This document shows, in pieces, positions 8,198 to 17,047 of a stretch of DNA of 64,000 bases. The notes beneath the pieces are model-generated. The model did no database searches and was not told the DNA's origin. It was given only the letters and a program-made list of their open reading frames with translations. The stretch comes from Ferruginibacter sp. Its GTDB lineage: Bacteria > Bacteroidota > Bacteroidia > Chitinophagales > Chitinophagaceae. The position numbers and the translations under genes are program-made. Numbering within the stretch: position 1 is the first letter of the stretch; every line of letters begins with the position of its first letter. The stretch lies in NCBI GenBank assembly GCA_013141115.1, contig JABFRP010000002.1, forward strand, positions 918,647 to 982,646. Reading direction: 5' to 3'.

Positions 8198-9910
8198 ATG
8201 AATTTAAACAGACTGGTTGCATTGGTAATACTGTGTGTATTTGTTAATACTGTTTGTGCTCAATTTTTTCCGCCCAAAAAATACCCACAAAACTATTTTG
8301 CTTGGCCGGTGGCGGCTACAAAAGGGCTGGTGGCCAACTTTGGCGAATTGCGGCCCAATCATTATCATATGGGGTTAGATTGCAGAACAGACCAAAAACA
8401 AAATCTACCCGTGCTGGCAGCTGCCGATGGGTATATTGCTAAAGTAAAAATTGAACCTTACGGTTTTGGCAGAGCTATTTACATTAACCATCCCAATGGA
8501 TTAACAACATTGTATGCTCATTTGAATAATTTTAATCCGGCACTTGAAAAATATGTAAAAGAGCAGCAGTATAAATTAAAAAGTTGGAAAGTTTTTTTAG
8601 ATATACCGGCAAATTTATTTCCTGTACAAAAAGGAATGTTTATTGCTTACAGTGGCAACACCGGCGGTTCGCAAGGGCCGCATGTACATTTTGAAATCAG
8701 GGATACAAAAACAGACAAAGTATTAAACCCTTCGCTGTTTGGATTTCCAATACCAGATAATGTACCTCCAAAAGTTTTACGGCTGGCCGTGTACGACAGG
8801 TGCATCAGCACTTATGAACAAAGCCCTAAATTTTATCCGCTAAAAAAAGTAAATGGCAGTTATGCTACTTCGCCTGCTTTAATAATTACCAATACCGATA
8901 AAGTAAGTTTTGGTATTTCGGCCACGGATAGTTACACAGGTTCTAATAACCCCAATGGTATTTATGAATCTGTTGTTTATGATAATGAAAAGCCTGTTAT
9001 TGGTTTTCAGTTAGATAGTATCAGCTATGATGAAACCCGTTATTTAAATGCACATATCGATTATAAATTAAGAAGTAATGGCGGGCCTTTTGTGCAGCAT
9101 TTATCAAGATTACCGGGCTATACCAATAGCATTTATAATACTGCTTATGGCGATGGTGTAATTTCTCTTGAAGATGACAGCACCCATAAAATAAAAATAG
9201 AAGTTACTGATGCCAATGGCAATACCTCTTTACTGCAATTTGAAATCAGGCGTGGATCGGTAAGCAATAAAGCAATAAAAAAAGAACCTTCAGTTTTTCA
9301 AAACCCAAAAATATTTCACCCCAATTTTATTAATCTTTTTGAAAACAATAATATCCGTTTTTATTTGCCCGAAAATGCTTTGTACGATTCTATCCGTTTC
9401 AAGTACAATGAAATAATACCCAACCAGGGTTACCCGGTTTATCAGTTGCATAATATAAGTGTGCCGGTACAAAGCTATTTTCCTGTTACCATAAAAGCAA
9501 TATCGTCTTACACCGATAAAATGGTAATGCACCGCTTTGCCAACGGTAAAGATGATTATGCAAAAGCGGAGTATGAAAATGGTTGGTATAAAGCCAGTTT
9601 CAGGCAGTTTGGCAATTTTCAGTTGTTGATTGATACACTTTCACCCACCATTGCACCGGTTGGTTTTAAAGATGGGATGAACTGCAGTAAACTATCGGCT
9701 ATAAAATTTGTTATCCTCGATAATACAGAAGAAATTAAAAATTTTACAGCAACCCTGGATGGTAACTGGCTTCGTTTTAGCAATGATAAGGGCAGAACAT
9801 TTGTATATATTTTTGATGATAAATGCCAGACCGGCGAGCATGAATTAAAACTTATTGCAGAAGACCAGGTGGGTAATTTAACAGAGAAGGTTTATCATTT
9901 TACCAGATAA
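8198..9910 (+). CDS. Secreted M23 (LytM-type) metallopeptidase with C-terminal Ig-like region
   Basis: A 570-residue protein. A signal peptide ends around residue 21 (NTVCAQ). The M23 domain (about 40-190) has the zinc motifs HMGLDCRTD (His and Asp) and HVHFEI (HxH), so the enzyme is expected to cut peptidoglycan cross-links or, as in some relatives, act as a regulatory factor. The remaining 370 residues are beta-rich and resemble Ig/cadherin-like modules; I cannot assign them. A second M23 gene lies at 20757-21728. No gene follows on the same strand within 120 bases. Confidence 0.85.
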   Translation: MNLNRLVALVILCVFVNTVCAQFFPPKKYPQNYFAWPVAATKGLVANFGELRPNHYHMGLDCRTDQKQNLPVLAAADGYIAKVKIEPYGFGRAIYINHPNGLTTLYAHLNNFNPALEKYVKEQQYKLKSWKVFLDIPANLFPVQKGMFIAYSGNTGGSQGPHVHFEIRDTKTDKVLNPSLFGFPIPDNVPPKVLRLAVYDRCISTYEQSPKFYPLKKVNGSYATSPALIITNTDKVSFGISATDSYTGSNNPNGIYESVVYDNEKPVIGFQLDSISYDETRYLNAHIDYKLRSNGGPFVQHLSRLPGYTNSIYNTAYGDGVISLEDDSTHKIKIEVTDANGNTSLLQFEIRRGSVSNKAIKKEPSVFQNPKIFHPNFINLFENNNIRFYLPENALYDSIRFKYNEIIPNQGYPVYQLHNISVPVQSYFPVTIKAISSYTDKMVMHRFANGKDDYAKAEYENGWYKASFRQFGNFQLLIDTLSPTIAPVGFKDGMNCSKLSAIKFVILDNTEEIKNFTATLDGNWLRFSNDKGRTFVYIFDDKCQTGEHELKLIAEDQVGNLTEKVYHFTR

Positions 9911-10032
9911 TGCTCCTCCGTTCCTAAAGGGAAACCTGGAGTAAAATTATTTTCATCCGCTTTTCAAATTTTGAAGCGCTTAACAATATTATTAATCTAA
10001 AAAAGAAAGTCCCTTTAGGGGATTGGGGTATT
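9911..10032. repeat. Inverted pair of CCCTTTAGGGG-type repeats
   Basis: At 9921-9945 lies a sequence containing CCTAAAGGGA, and at 10008-10030 its inverted relative AGTCCCTTTAGGGGATTGGG. The second copy ends 2 bases before the bcp start codon. Related copies lie at 21879-21904, 23774-23806 (inside alaS), 46945-46968 and 47073-47095. Confidence 0.6.
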
Positions 10033-10506
10033 ATGACAACATTAAAAGAAGGCGGCAAAGCACCGGCATTTAAAGGCAAAGATCAAAACGGCAAAACAGT
10101 TTCGTTAGCAGATTATAAAGGCAAAAAAATAGTACTGTACTTTTATCCGCAAGATGATACCCCCACCTGCACTGTACAAGCCTGCAACCTTAGAGACAAT
10201 TTTGCTCTATTAAAAAAAGAAGGATTTACCGTAATAGGTGTAAGCCCTGATGATGAGAAAAAGCATAAAAAATTTGAAACCAAGTATGAGTTGCCTTTTA
10301 CGCTGATTGCTGACCCGGAGCATTCCATTATAAATAAATACGGTGTATGGGGACCCAAGAAATTGTACGGCAGAGAATACATGGGATTACACCGCACCAC
10401 TTTTTTAATTGATGAAAAAGGTATTATTAAAAAAATATTTTTAAAGCCCAAAAGTAAACAGCATACCGAAGAAATTTTAAGTGCCTGGCAACTTGCGGAT
10501 AAATAG
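10033..10506 (+). CDS. bcp: Thioredoxin-dependent thiol peroxidase (BCP-type peroxiredoxin)
   Basis: A 157-residue AhpC/TSA-fold protein. The active site is YPQDDTPTCTVQACNLRD, with peroxidatic Cys46 and the probable resolving Cys51 five residues later, typical of atypical 2-Cys BCP enzymes. It reduces hydrogen peroxide and organic peroxides using thioredoxin. The WGPKKLYGREYMGLHRTTFLID block is also typical. The start codon directly follows a repeat element, so its leader is partly repeat-derived. Confidence 0.92.
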   Translation: MTTLKEGGKAPAFKGKDQNGKTVSLADYKGKKIVLYFYPQDDTPTCTVQACNLRDNFALLKKEGFTVIGVSPDDEKKHKKFETKYELPFTLIADPEHSIINKYGVWGPKKLYGREYMGLHRTTFLIDEKGIIKKIFLKPKSKQHTEEILSAWQLADK

Positions 10507-10544
10507 TTGCGTTAATGGTAGTATAACAGCTTTAAAATTTAAGT

Positions 10545-10919
10545 ATGAAAAAAACTACAGCACTTACAGCGCTAATTACTTCTTATGTTTTATTATTTAC
10601 AGCATGCAGTAAAAGCGATACTGCAACCGATGGAGGCACTGGCGGCACCAGAACTTTTTCCTGTGCAGGTATCACTCCAAAATTTGCTACAGATGTACAG
10701 CCCATACTCACTACCGTTTGTTCAATAAACAGTAATTGCCATGCAGGCGGCAGCTCCAATTCTGGCGGGCCTTTTACCAGTTACGCAGAAGTAAACGCTA
10801 AAAAATCAAACATACGGGCAGCAATACTTGCCGGCACCATGCCCCAAAGTGGCAGCATTTCTCAGGCACAAATCAACGCTTTTATTTGCTGGATAGACAG
10901 TGGCGCCCCCAATAATTAA
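10545..10919 (+). CDS. Lipoprotein with a cytochrome c-like motif
   Basis: A 124-residue protein with a lipoprotein signal (lipobox LFTAC, lipidated Cys21). A C-x5-C-H sequence (CSINSNCH, near residue 65) follows FATDVQPILTTV, and a GTMPQSG segment downstream could supply a methionine ligand, as in small c-type cytochromes. The spacing is not the standard CxxCH, so haem attachment is uncertain. It is probably anchored in an envelope membrane. It lies 38 bases after bcp and 8 bases before the next gene, so they may be cotranscribed. Confidence 0.65.
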   Translation: MKKTTALTALITSYVLLFTACSKSDTATDGGTGGTRTFSCAGITPKFATDVQPILTTVCSINSNCHAGGSSNSGGPFTSYAEVNAKKSNIRAAILAGTMPQSGSISQAQINAFICWIDSGAPNN

Positions 10920-10927
10920 ACCACCTG

Positions 10928-11224
10928 TTGACAGAACCATTTTTCCATATAAAAGAAAACTCCTGGCTGGCTAAAATTGCAGCAAAAAAATTGCGCAGTA
11001 AAAGTGTGGCCATGGTGCTGGGCAAAACCATTCATTTACACAACAGCACCAAAGCCGAGTTTTTACAAAATACCAGATGGGTTAAGCACGAGCTTTGCCA
11101 TGTGCAACAATTTAAGCAACATGGTTATTTTGGTTTTTTAGTAAAGTATTTGTGGGAGAGTTTAAAAAAGGGGTACTACAACAATAAGTTTGAAGTGGAG
11201 GCAAGAGCTGCGGAAGAATTATAA
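10928..11224 (+). CDS. Small HExxH-type putative metallopeptidase (DUF4157-like)
   Basis: A 98-residue protein starting at TTG. The core is RWVKHELCHVQQFKQHG, a zinc-binding HExxH motif, followed by FEVEARAAEE, which may supply the third ligand. No signal peptide is seen. Similar short proteins in this phylum carry the DUF4157 label, and the name is from memory. It overlaps the 3' end of birA on the opposite strand by 6 bases. Substrate unknown. Confidence 0.65.
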   Translation: MTEPFFHIKENSWLAKIAAKKLRSKSVAMVLGKTIHLHNSTKAEFLQNTRWVKHELCHVQQFKQHGYFGFLVKYLWESLKKGYYNNKFEVEARAAEEL

Positions 11225-11956
11225 TACCCATTCCACTTCTCCAAAATCAAATTGCCTTTCCATCGCATCCATAGTATGTAGCTGGCCTTGTAAAGAAACA
11301 TGCTTAATAGTGGTTTCAAAAACAGCGCTTGCTTTTTTCAGTTTTACTTTTTGGTTTAGCTTGTACAAATGCCGGTTATATTCTTTTATTGTTTTATCGG
11401 TTGATTTTGCTGCAAGCAAATCCATTCTTTTCATCACCAGTTCATACAGCTGTTTTGCCAGCTCCATTACATCGTAGGTTTGGTGTGTAACCTGTTTTAT
11501 CGAAACCGGGTTAGGCAGCGATTTATGAAACCGGGTTTGATTAACATTAATGCCAATACCTACTACAGCCCATTTCCACGCCGTTCCTTTAAAAACCGTT
11601 TCAATTAACACCCCTCCTGCCTTTCTGTCACGCCAATACAAATCATTGGGCCATTTTATAAAAGTTTCTTTTGAAAGATATTTGTTTAAAAAATCATTGG
11701 CGGCTAAAGCTACAAGCATACTCAGGTAAAATTGTTCATCCACCCTTAGCTTATCTGTCTTTAAAATCAGGCTCATGGCTATGTTTTGCCCGGGTTGTGT
11801 TTGCCATGATTTTCCTCTTTGTCCTTTACCATCGGTTTGCTCAATTGCAGCAAAGGCCATTCCATGCTTTGCCATTCCTGCACGAACCTTTGCCATGGCA
11901 TAATTGTTGGTGCTATCAACACTGTCTAATATTTTAAAAAAAGCGTCTGTTGCCAT
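11219..11956 (-). CDS. birA: Biotin--[acetyl-CoA-carboxylase] ligase
   Basis: A 245-residue protein of the BPL/LplA fold that makes biotinyl-AMP and attaches biotin to the carboxyl-carrier protein. Visible landmarks are LDSVDSTNNYA, the biotin loop motif GKGQRGKSW, WPNDLYW and VGIGINVNQ. The N-terminal winged-helix repressor domain of E. coli BirA is absent, so it is a monofunctional ligase. It is convergent with the gene at 10928. Confidence 0.93.
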   Translation of the reverse strand: MATDAFFKILDSVDSTNNYAMAKVRAGMAKHGMAFAAIEQTDGKGQRGKSWQTQPGQNIAMSLILKTDKLRVDEQFYLSMLVALAANDFLNKYLSKETFIKWPNDLYWRDRKAGGVLIETVFKGTAWKWAVVGIGINVNQTRFHKSLPNPVSIKQVTHQTYDVMELAKQLYELVMKRMDLLAAKSTDKTIKEYNRHLYKLNQKVKLKKASAVFETTIKHVSLQGQLHTMDAMERQFDFGEVEWVL

Positions 11957-12088
11957 ACTAAATCAAATGGTAAAGAAGTGTTACTTTTGCTATTAATCAC
12001 AAGCTACACGCTACTTAGTAAATAACAAAAGTTTAATATTGACGTTATTTTAGTATTGTGCAGCCCTAAATCAAAAATATAATTTCAT

Positions 12089-12493
12089 TTGAACAATCTT
12101 AGCGTTTTAAATACCAGAAAAAAAAGTAGTGTTACAAGACTTACCCGAAACAGTAAAATCTTCAAAACCATCATTAAGGCCATTCAGGATAAAAAGGGCG
12201 AAAACATTATAAGCCTCGATCTTAGAAAGATACCAGAAGCTGTTGCCGATTTTTTTATCATTTGCCAGGCCAACAGCAATACCCAGTTAAAAGCCATTGC
12301 CGATTTTGTAGAAGAAGAAGTAAAAGACAAAGCCGGCCAGGCCGCTTACAAGCATGAAGGCAGGCAGGCGCAACAATGGATTTTGATTGACTATGTTGAT
12401 GTGGTGGTGCATATTATGCTTCCTGAACCCAGAAAATTTTACCAGCTTGAAGAAATGTGGAGCGATGCACCGGGGATGGAGCATAACGACTAA
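12089..12493 (+). CDS. rsfS: Ribosome silencing factor
   Basis: A 134-residue protein of the RsfS/Iojap family, which binds ribosomal protein uL14 and blocks 50S-30S joining when cells starve. Family landmarks are DKKGENIISLDLRKIPEAVADFFIICQANS, the EGRQAQQWILIDYVDVVVHIM block, and FYQLEEMWSDAP. The start used is TTG at 12089; a start further in is possible. It sits 108 bases before ftsH on the same strand. Confidence 0.9.
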   Translation: MNNLSVLNTRKKSSVTRLTRNSKIFKTIIKAIQDKKGENIISLDLRKIPEAVADFFIICQANSNTQLKAIADFVEEEVKDKAGQAAYKHEGRQAQQWILIDYVDVVVHIMLPEPRKFYQLEEMWSDAPGMEHND

Positions 12494-12600
12494 TAACCTT
12501 GCTGCAAAAAAATAATTTCTTTTGAATAAAATAATAACCATTCAAAATCGTCTACAACTTAAATAATCTTTACTTAGTTTTAAGTACTTAATAAATAAAA

Positions 12601-14700
12601 ATGAACCAGCAAAATAGTAATAAAAAAAATGGTCCGGAAAATACCCCTCCATCAGGTGAAGATCCAAAGAAAAAAAACCGTTTTAATATCTACTGGATAT
12701 ATGGAATTCTTTTTGTAGCCATTGTAGCCTGGAATATGGTTAGAAATGTAGGCAACACCGGTATTGCTATCAGCCAGGAAAAATTTTACGAACTACTGAA
12801 AACCGGCGATATTATTAAAGATGATAAGAAAGAGGCCGAAAACACCGGTATTGTTGTGGTAAGAAATAAAAAGATCACACGCATTTTTATTAATCCCGAT
12901 AGTCTTAAAACCAAAACTGCTTTTTATAAATCATTACTTGGCGACAAGGTGTATGAAACATTGAAAAAGAATGAGAACCCGCAGTTTTATTTTTCTATTG
13001 CAAAAGATGAAACATTTGCCAAACAGTTAGATGACTATTATAAAGAAAATCCTTCAGTTACTCCGGCAATTTTGCCTGCATATTCTGAGGAAGGTGAAGT
13101 TTTTGGACAGATCATCAGCACACTTTTACCTATTTTATTAATAGGCCTGCTGTTTGTATTAATGATGCGTAAAGTAGGCGGCCCAGGTGGTGGTGGCGGA
13201 CCAGGCGGTATTTTTAATATCGGAAAATCTAAGGCCACCTTGTTTGAAAAAGGTACCCGTGTAAATATCAATTTTGGCGATGTTGCCGGTTTGGATGAAG
13301 CCAAAGTGGAAGTAATGGAGATCGTTGACTTTTTAAAAAACCCCAAAAAATATACTGCTCTTGGTGGTAAAATTCCAAAGGGTGCTTTATTAGTTGGTCC
13401 TCCGGGTACCGGTAAAACCTTATTGGCAAAAGCAGTTGCCGGCGAAGCACAGGTTCCTTTCTTTAGCCTTAGTGGTAGCGATTTTGTGGAAATGTTTGTA
13501 GGTGTGGGTGCCAGCAGGGTAAGAGATCTGTTTAAGCAAGCAAGAGAAAAAGCACCTTGTATAATCTTTATAGATGAAATAGATGCGATAGGCAGGGCAA
13601 GAGGAAAGAATGTGATGATGAGCAACGATGAGAGAGAAAATACTTTGAACCAATTACTGGTGGAAATGGATGGTTTTGGTACCGACTTAGGTATTATCAT
13701 TCTTGCCGCAACCAACAGACCAGATGTATTGGATAGTGCATTATTACGTCCGGGCAGGTTCGACAGGCAAATAACTATAGACAGACCTGATCTTGTGGGA
13801 AGAGAAGCTATTTTTAAAGTGCATCTTGCCCCTATTAAAACTTCCGAAACTTTAGATGTACATAAAATTGCAGAACAAACACCAGGCTTTGCCGGTGCAG
13901 ATATTGCTAACGTATGTAATGAAGCTGCATTAATTGCTGCACGTAAAAATAAGGAAGCTGTTGATATGAGCGATTTTCAGGATGCTATTGACAGAGTTAT
14001 TGGAGGACTGGAAAAAAAGAATAAGATCATTTCTCCGGAGGAAAAAGAAATTATTGCTTACCACGAAGCTGGCCACGCTATTTGCGGCTGGTATCTGGAG
14101 CATGCTTATCCTTTATTAAAAGTAACCGTTGTGCCAAGAGGAAGTGCAGCATTGGGTTATGCTCAATACACACCTAAGGAACAATATTTGTACAATACCG
14201 ATCAATTGATGGATCAAATTTGTATGACGTTGGGAGGAAGAGCAAGTGAAGATATTTTCTTTGGCAAAATAAGTACCGGTGCCAGCAACGATCTGCAACA
14301 GATTACTAAAATTGCTTACAGCATGGTTACTGTTTATGGTATGAACGACAAGATCGGTAATATCAGCTTTTACGATCCTGCACAGGAAAATTATTTCACT
14401 AAGCCTTACAGTGAGGAAACCGGTAAAATGATTGACCAGGAAGTGCGTAAGTTGATTGACGAAGCTTATGTAAAGACCAAAGAATTATTAACAGAGAAAA
14501 AAGGTGATGTAGAAAAGCTGGCCAAAGAATTATTAAAAAAGGAAGTATTATTTAAGAGTGATGTGGAAGCTTTGATTGGTAAAAGGCCTTTTGAAGAAAA
14601 AAAATCACTTGATGTAGATGTAAAAAAAGAAGAAGAAGCTGTTGCTGAAGCTCCAGAAGCTCCTTTTTCGGAAGAATTAAAAAATCCGCCGCAAATTTAA
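12601..14700 (+). CDS. ftsH: ATP-dependent zinc metalloprotease FtsH
   Basis: A 699-residue inner-membrane AAA+ protease. It has two membrane segments (about 30-47 and 165-190) flanking a periplasmic domain. The AAA module has Walker A GPPGTGKT, Walker [13 protein letters not shown] and the second region of homology [21 protein letters not shown]. The zinc site HEAGH lies near residue 487. Length and order are normal for the family. A glycine-rich linker ([11 protein letters not shown]) lies just after the second membrane helix. The C-terminus is acidic and proline-containing. The next gene starts 5 bases after the stop. Confidence 0.97.
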   Translation: MNQQNSNKKNGPENTPPSGEDPKKKNRFNIYWIYGILFVAIVAWNMVRNVGNTGIAISQEKFYELLKTGDIIKDDKKEAENTGIVVVRNKKITRIFINPDSLKTKTAFYKSLLGDKVYETLKKNENPQFYFSIAKDETFAKQLDDYYKENPSVTPAILPAYSEEGEVFGQIISTLLPILLIGLLFVLMMRKVGGPGGGGGPGGIFNIGKSKATLFEKGTRVNINFGDVAGLDEAKVEVMEIVDFLKNPKKYTALGGKIPKGALLVGPPGTGKTLLAKAVAGEAQVPFFSLSGSDFVEMFVGVGASRVRDLFKQAREKAPCIIFIDEIDAIGRARGKNVMMSNDERENTLNQLLVEMDGFGTDLGIIILAATNRPDVLDSALLRPGRFDRQITIDRPDLVGREAIFKVHLAPIKTSETLDVHKIAEQTPGFAGADIANVCNEAALIAARKNKEAVDMSDFQDAIDRVIGGLEKKNKIISPEEKEIIAYHEAGHAICGWYLEHAYPLLKVTVVPRGSAALGYAQYTPKEQYLYNTDQLMDQICMTLGGRASEDIFFGKISTGASNDLQQITKIAYSMVTVYGMNDKIGNISFYDPAQENYFTKPYSEETGKMIDQEVRKLIDEAYVKTKELLTEKKGDVEKLAKELLKKEVLFKSDVEALIGKRPFEEKKSLDVDVKKEEEAVAEAPEAPFSEELKNPPQI

Positions 14701-14705
14701 AAGCA

Positions 14706-15326
14706 ATGGGAGTATCTCCGGCAAAAGAAAATATTTTAAAAAAAATTAGGCAGGCGCTGAGTAATCCGGCGCCTCTGCCTTTTCCATTAAGCGAAGGCAA
14801 CAACTCTATTTTTCCGCCGGCACCCGACGATTTGGAAGTGGTATTTGCTGAAGAGTTTGTAAAACTACAGGGCAGATTTGCATTTTGTACCGATGAAAAA
14901 GATATGCAGCAACAGGTACAAAAACTAATTGCTGAAAAACAATGGACAAAGATCTATTGCAACGAAGATAAATGGAGCGATGCCTTTAGTAATACCATCA
15001 GTCTTTCTACCAGCGATGCATCTGTAACCGGTTGCGAATTTTTAGTAGCCCGTACCGGAACCATTGTAATGAGTGCCGCACAACAAAGCGGACGAACAGT
15101 AAGTGTTTACGCTCCCATACATATTTGCATTGCTTATACCAACCAGTTGGTATTTGATATAAAAGATGCCCTGCAACTGCTTAAGGAAAAATATGCAGGC
15201 AATATCCCTTCCCTAATTACATTTGCCAGCGGCCCAAGCCGTACTGCCGATATAGAAAAAACCTTGGTTACCGGGGTGCATGGCCCAAAAGAAGTGTATT
15301 GTTTTTTGGTGGATTCCCCACTATAA
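14706..15326 (+). CDS. LUD-domain (LutC/YkgG-like) protein
   Basis: A 206-residue protein with the LUD fold: a divergent N-terminal helix (SPAKENILKKIRQAL), VTGCEFLVARTGTIVMSA, and the end FASGPSRTADIEKTLVTGVHGPKEVYCFLVD. LutC works with LutA and LutB in lactate oxidation, but no lutA or lutB is present here, so its role in this organism is uncertain. It follows ftsH with a 5-base gap and is probably cotranscribed. Confidence 0.85.
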   Translation: MGVSPAKENILKKIRQALSNPAPLPFPLSEGNNSIFPPAPDDLEVVFAEEFVKLQGRFAFCTDEKDMQQQVQKLIAEKQWTKIYCNEDKWSDAFSNTISLSTSDASVTGCEFLVARTGTIVMSAAQQSGRTVSVYAPIHICIAYTNQLVFDIKDALQLLKEKYAGNIPSLITFASGPSRTADIEKTLVTGVHGPKEVYCFLVDSPL

Positions 15327-15331
15327 AATTG

Positions 15332-15339
15332 TATATTTG
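15332..15339 (+). promoter_or_regulatory. TAnnTTTG -7 box directly upstream of hicB
   Basis: TATATTTG, ending 4 bases before the hicB ATG. If used, the transcript would begin at or near the start codon. Confidence 0.5.
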
Positions 15340-15343
15340 GTTA

Positions 15344-15574
15344 ATGAATTCTTCAAAAACATACCGCATAGTTTTACGTAAAGAACCGGAAGGAACTTAC
15401 ACTGCTATTGTGCCTGCGTTACCAGGCTGTATTACCTGGGGAGAAAATATTGAGCATGCAATGGAAATGGCTAAAGAAGCTATTATCGGTTATATTGAAG
15501 TTTTACAGGAAGAGGGAGAACCAGTACCAGATGATAATGAAACATTAGAATATTCTCTGCAATTATCTGCATAG
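15344..15574 (+). CDS. hicB: HicB-type antitoxin
   Basis: A 76-residue protein with the HicB partial RNase H-like fold: YRIVLRKEPEGTYTAIVPALPGCITWGENIEHAMEMAKEAI. HicB neutralises the HicA mRNA interferase and usually represses its own promoter. I start it at 15344 because upstream codons overlap the LUD gene and do not look like HicB. The gene precedes hicA, the reverse of the classical E. coli hicAB order. No separate DNA-binding domain follows, as the protein ends soon after the HicB core. Confidence 0.88.
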   Translation: MNSSKTYRIVLRKEPEGTYTAIVPALPGCITWGENIEHAMEMAKEAIIGYIEVLQEEGEPVPDDNETLEYSLQLSA

Positions 15575-15640
15575 ATTTTAGCTTCTTGTGTGGAATTGAT
15601 TACTTTCCTCCACCCCGTATAAATTTATCTTTTTTGCTTT

Positions 15641-15648
15641 TACTTTTG
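15641..15648 (+). promoter_or_regulatory. TAnnTTTG -7 box directly upstream of hicA
   Basis: TACTTTTG, ending 4 bases before the hicA ATG. It would give the toxin its own promoter inside the pair. Confidence 0.5.
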
Positions 15649-15652
15649 CTCC

Positions 15653-15856
15653 ATGAACCAAAGCCCACAACATCTAATTAAATTACTGGAAGCGAAAGGT
15701 TTTATACTGAAGAGAATTAATGGAAGCCATCACATCTATTTTCATCCTGAATTAAGAAAAACAATTGTGGTTCCTGTGCATGGTAAAAGAGATATTCCAA
15801 ACGGCACATTTTTAAGCATTATTAAACAGGCTGGCATTTCAAAAGAAGAAATTTAA
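15653..15856 (+). CDS. hicA: HicA-type mRNA interferase toxin
   Basis: A 67-residue double-stranded-RNA-binding-like protein. The core LLEAKGFILKRINGSHHIYFHP has the catalytic His in GSHHIY, and the tail VVPVHGKRDIPNGTFLSIIKQAGI is typical of the family. HicA cleaves mRNA and is held in check by HicB, encoded 78 bases upstream. The next gene follows directly with a 1-base gap. Confidence 0.9.
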   Translation: MNQSPQHLIKLLEAKGFILKRINGSHHIYFHPELRKTIVVPVHGKRDIPNGTFLSIIKQAGISKEEI

Positions 15857-15857
15857 A

Positions 15858-16286
15858 ATGAATAACGAAACGCTTCAACTATTTGTTTACGGCTCTCTCC
15901 GCAGCGGATTTCAGCATGCGGCTTACCAGTATCTTTCCAAATATTTTCATTTAGTGGGCAATGCAACTGTAAAAGGTAAATTATTTGATATGGGAGAATA
16001 TCCTGTAGCAGTACCTACTGATGAAGAAAGATTTATTGTGGGAGAATTGTACGAAATTAATAACACCGATGAATTTTCTTATGCTATCGGGCAGTTAGAT
16101 GATTACGAAGGGTTGTACGCAGAGGAAGGCGAAACAGCTTTGTATAAAAGAGAAGCAGTAACTGTTTATTGCAACAACCAGCAATCAACCGCATGGGTAT
16201 ATTGGTTTAATGGCAGCATTAACGGGCTTACAGAAATGACCACCGGCGACGTTTTTGAGTACCTGCAACAGAAAAATAAATGGTAA
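15858..16286 (+). CDS. Gamma-glutamylcyclotransferase-like (AIG2/GGCT fold) protein
   Basis: A 142-residue protein beginning LQLFVYGSLRSGFQHA, the YGSL substrate-binding signature, with GQLDDYEGL carrying the acidic residue expected in the active site. Members form 5-oxoproline from gamma-glutamyl peptides or act on gamma-glutamylamines. It overlaps the next gene by 7 bases and follows hicA at once, so all are likely on one transcript. Confidence 0.85.
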   Translation: MNNETLQLFVYGSLRSGFQHAAYQYLSKYFHLVGNATVKGKLFDMGEYPVAVPTDEERFIVGELYEINNTDEFSYAIGQLDDYEGLYAEEGETALYKREAVTVYCNNQQSTAWVYWFNGSINGLTEMTTGDVFEYLQQKNKW

Positions 16287-17047
16287 GTGTAATGCAAATT
16301 GCCCCCTCAAAAAAAATTTACTTTCTCTCCGATTTTCATTTGGGCGTTCCCACGGCCGAAGCAAGCCTGAGCAGAGAAAAAAAAATAGTTGCATTCTTAG
16401 ATCAAATAAAAACTGATGCCGCAGTAATTTTTATTGTAGGCGACCTGTTTGATTTTTGGTACGAATACAAACATGTAGTACCCAAAGGTTATGTACGCAT
16501 TTTGGGTAAACTTGCCGAAATTACAGACAGTGGCATTCCCATTCATTTTTTTGTAGGCAACCATGATATGTGGATGAAAGATTATTTTCAAAAAGAATTG
16601 AACATACCTGTTTATTTTGAACCGGTGTCTTTTGAATTTAACGGCAAAAAATTTTTTATAGGTCATGGTGATGGCCTAGGCCCCGGTGACAAAGGGTATA
16701 AGTTCATGAAAAAAATTTTTAGAAACAAAATTTGTCAATGGGCATTTGGCATACTGCCTCCTGCAATTGGTATTGGCGTTGCCAATTATTTCAGCCGAAA
16801 AAGCCGGGCACAAGCCGGCACTACCGATGAAAAATTTTTAGGAGAAGATAAAGAGTGGCTGATCATTTACTGCAAAGAGATATTACAGCAACAGCATTAC
16901 GATTTTTTTATTTTTGGTCACCGCCATTTACCCATCAACTTTAACTTACCGCAAAGCAGCCTTTACATTAATTTAGGCGACTGGTTAAAATATTATAGCT
17001 ATGCCGTGTTTGATGGCACGAATTTGGAGTTGAAGTATTACAAATAA
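16280..17047 (+). CDS. lpxH: UDP-2,3-diacylglucosamine diphosphatase-like metallophosphoesterase
   Basis: A 255-residue calcineurin-type phosphoesterase. Metal motifs are LSDFHLG, GDLFDFW, GNHDMW, GHGDG and FGHRH. This order and size fit LpxH, which removes UMP from UDP-2,3-diacylglucosamine in lipid A synthesis at the inner membrane. The start may be ATG 16280 or the nearby ATG 16292. It overlaps the preceding gene by 7 bases and the next one starts directly after its stop. Confidence 0.88.
   Translation: MVSVMQIAPSKKIYFLSDFHLGVPTAEASLSREKKIVAFLDQIKTDAAVIFIVGDLFDFWYEYKHVVPKGYVRILGKLAEITDSGIPIHFFVGNHDMWMKDYFQKELNIPVYFEPVSFEFNGKKFFIGHGDGLGPGDKGYKFMKKIFRNKICQWAFGILPPAIGIGVANYFSRKSRAQAGTTDEKFLGEDKEWLIIYCKEILQQQHYDFFIFGHRHLPINFNLPQSSLYINLGDWLKYYSYAVFDGTNLELKYYK

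Noticed and set aside
13038..13715. A 225-codon open frame antisense to ftsH
   Set aside because: It mirrors the codon pattern of ftsH, has no recognisable domain and no promoter; a shadow frame.
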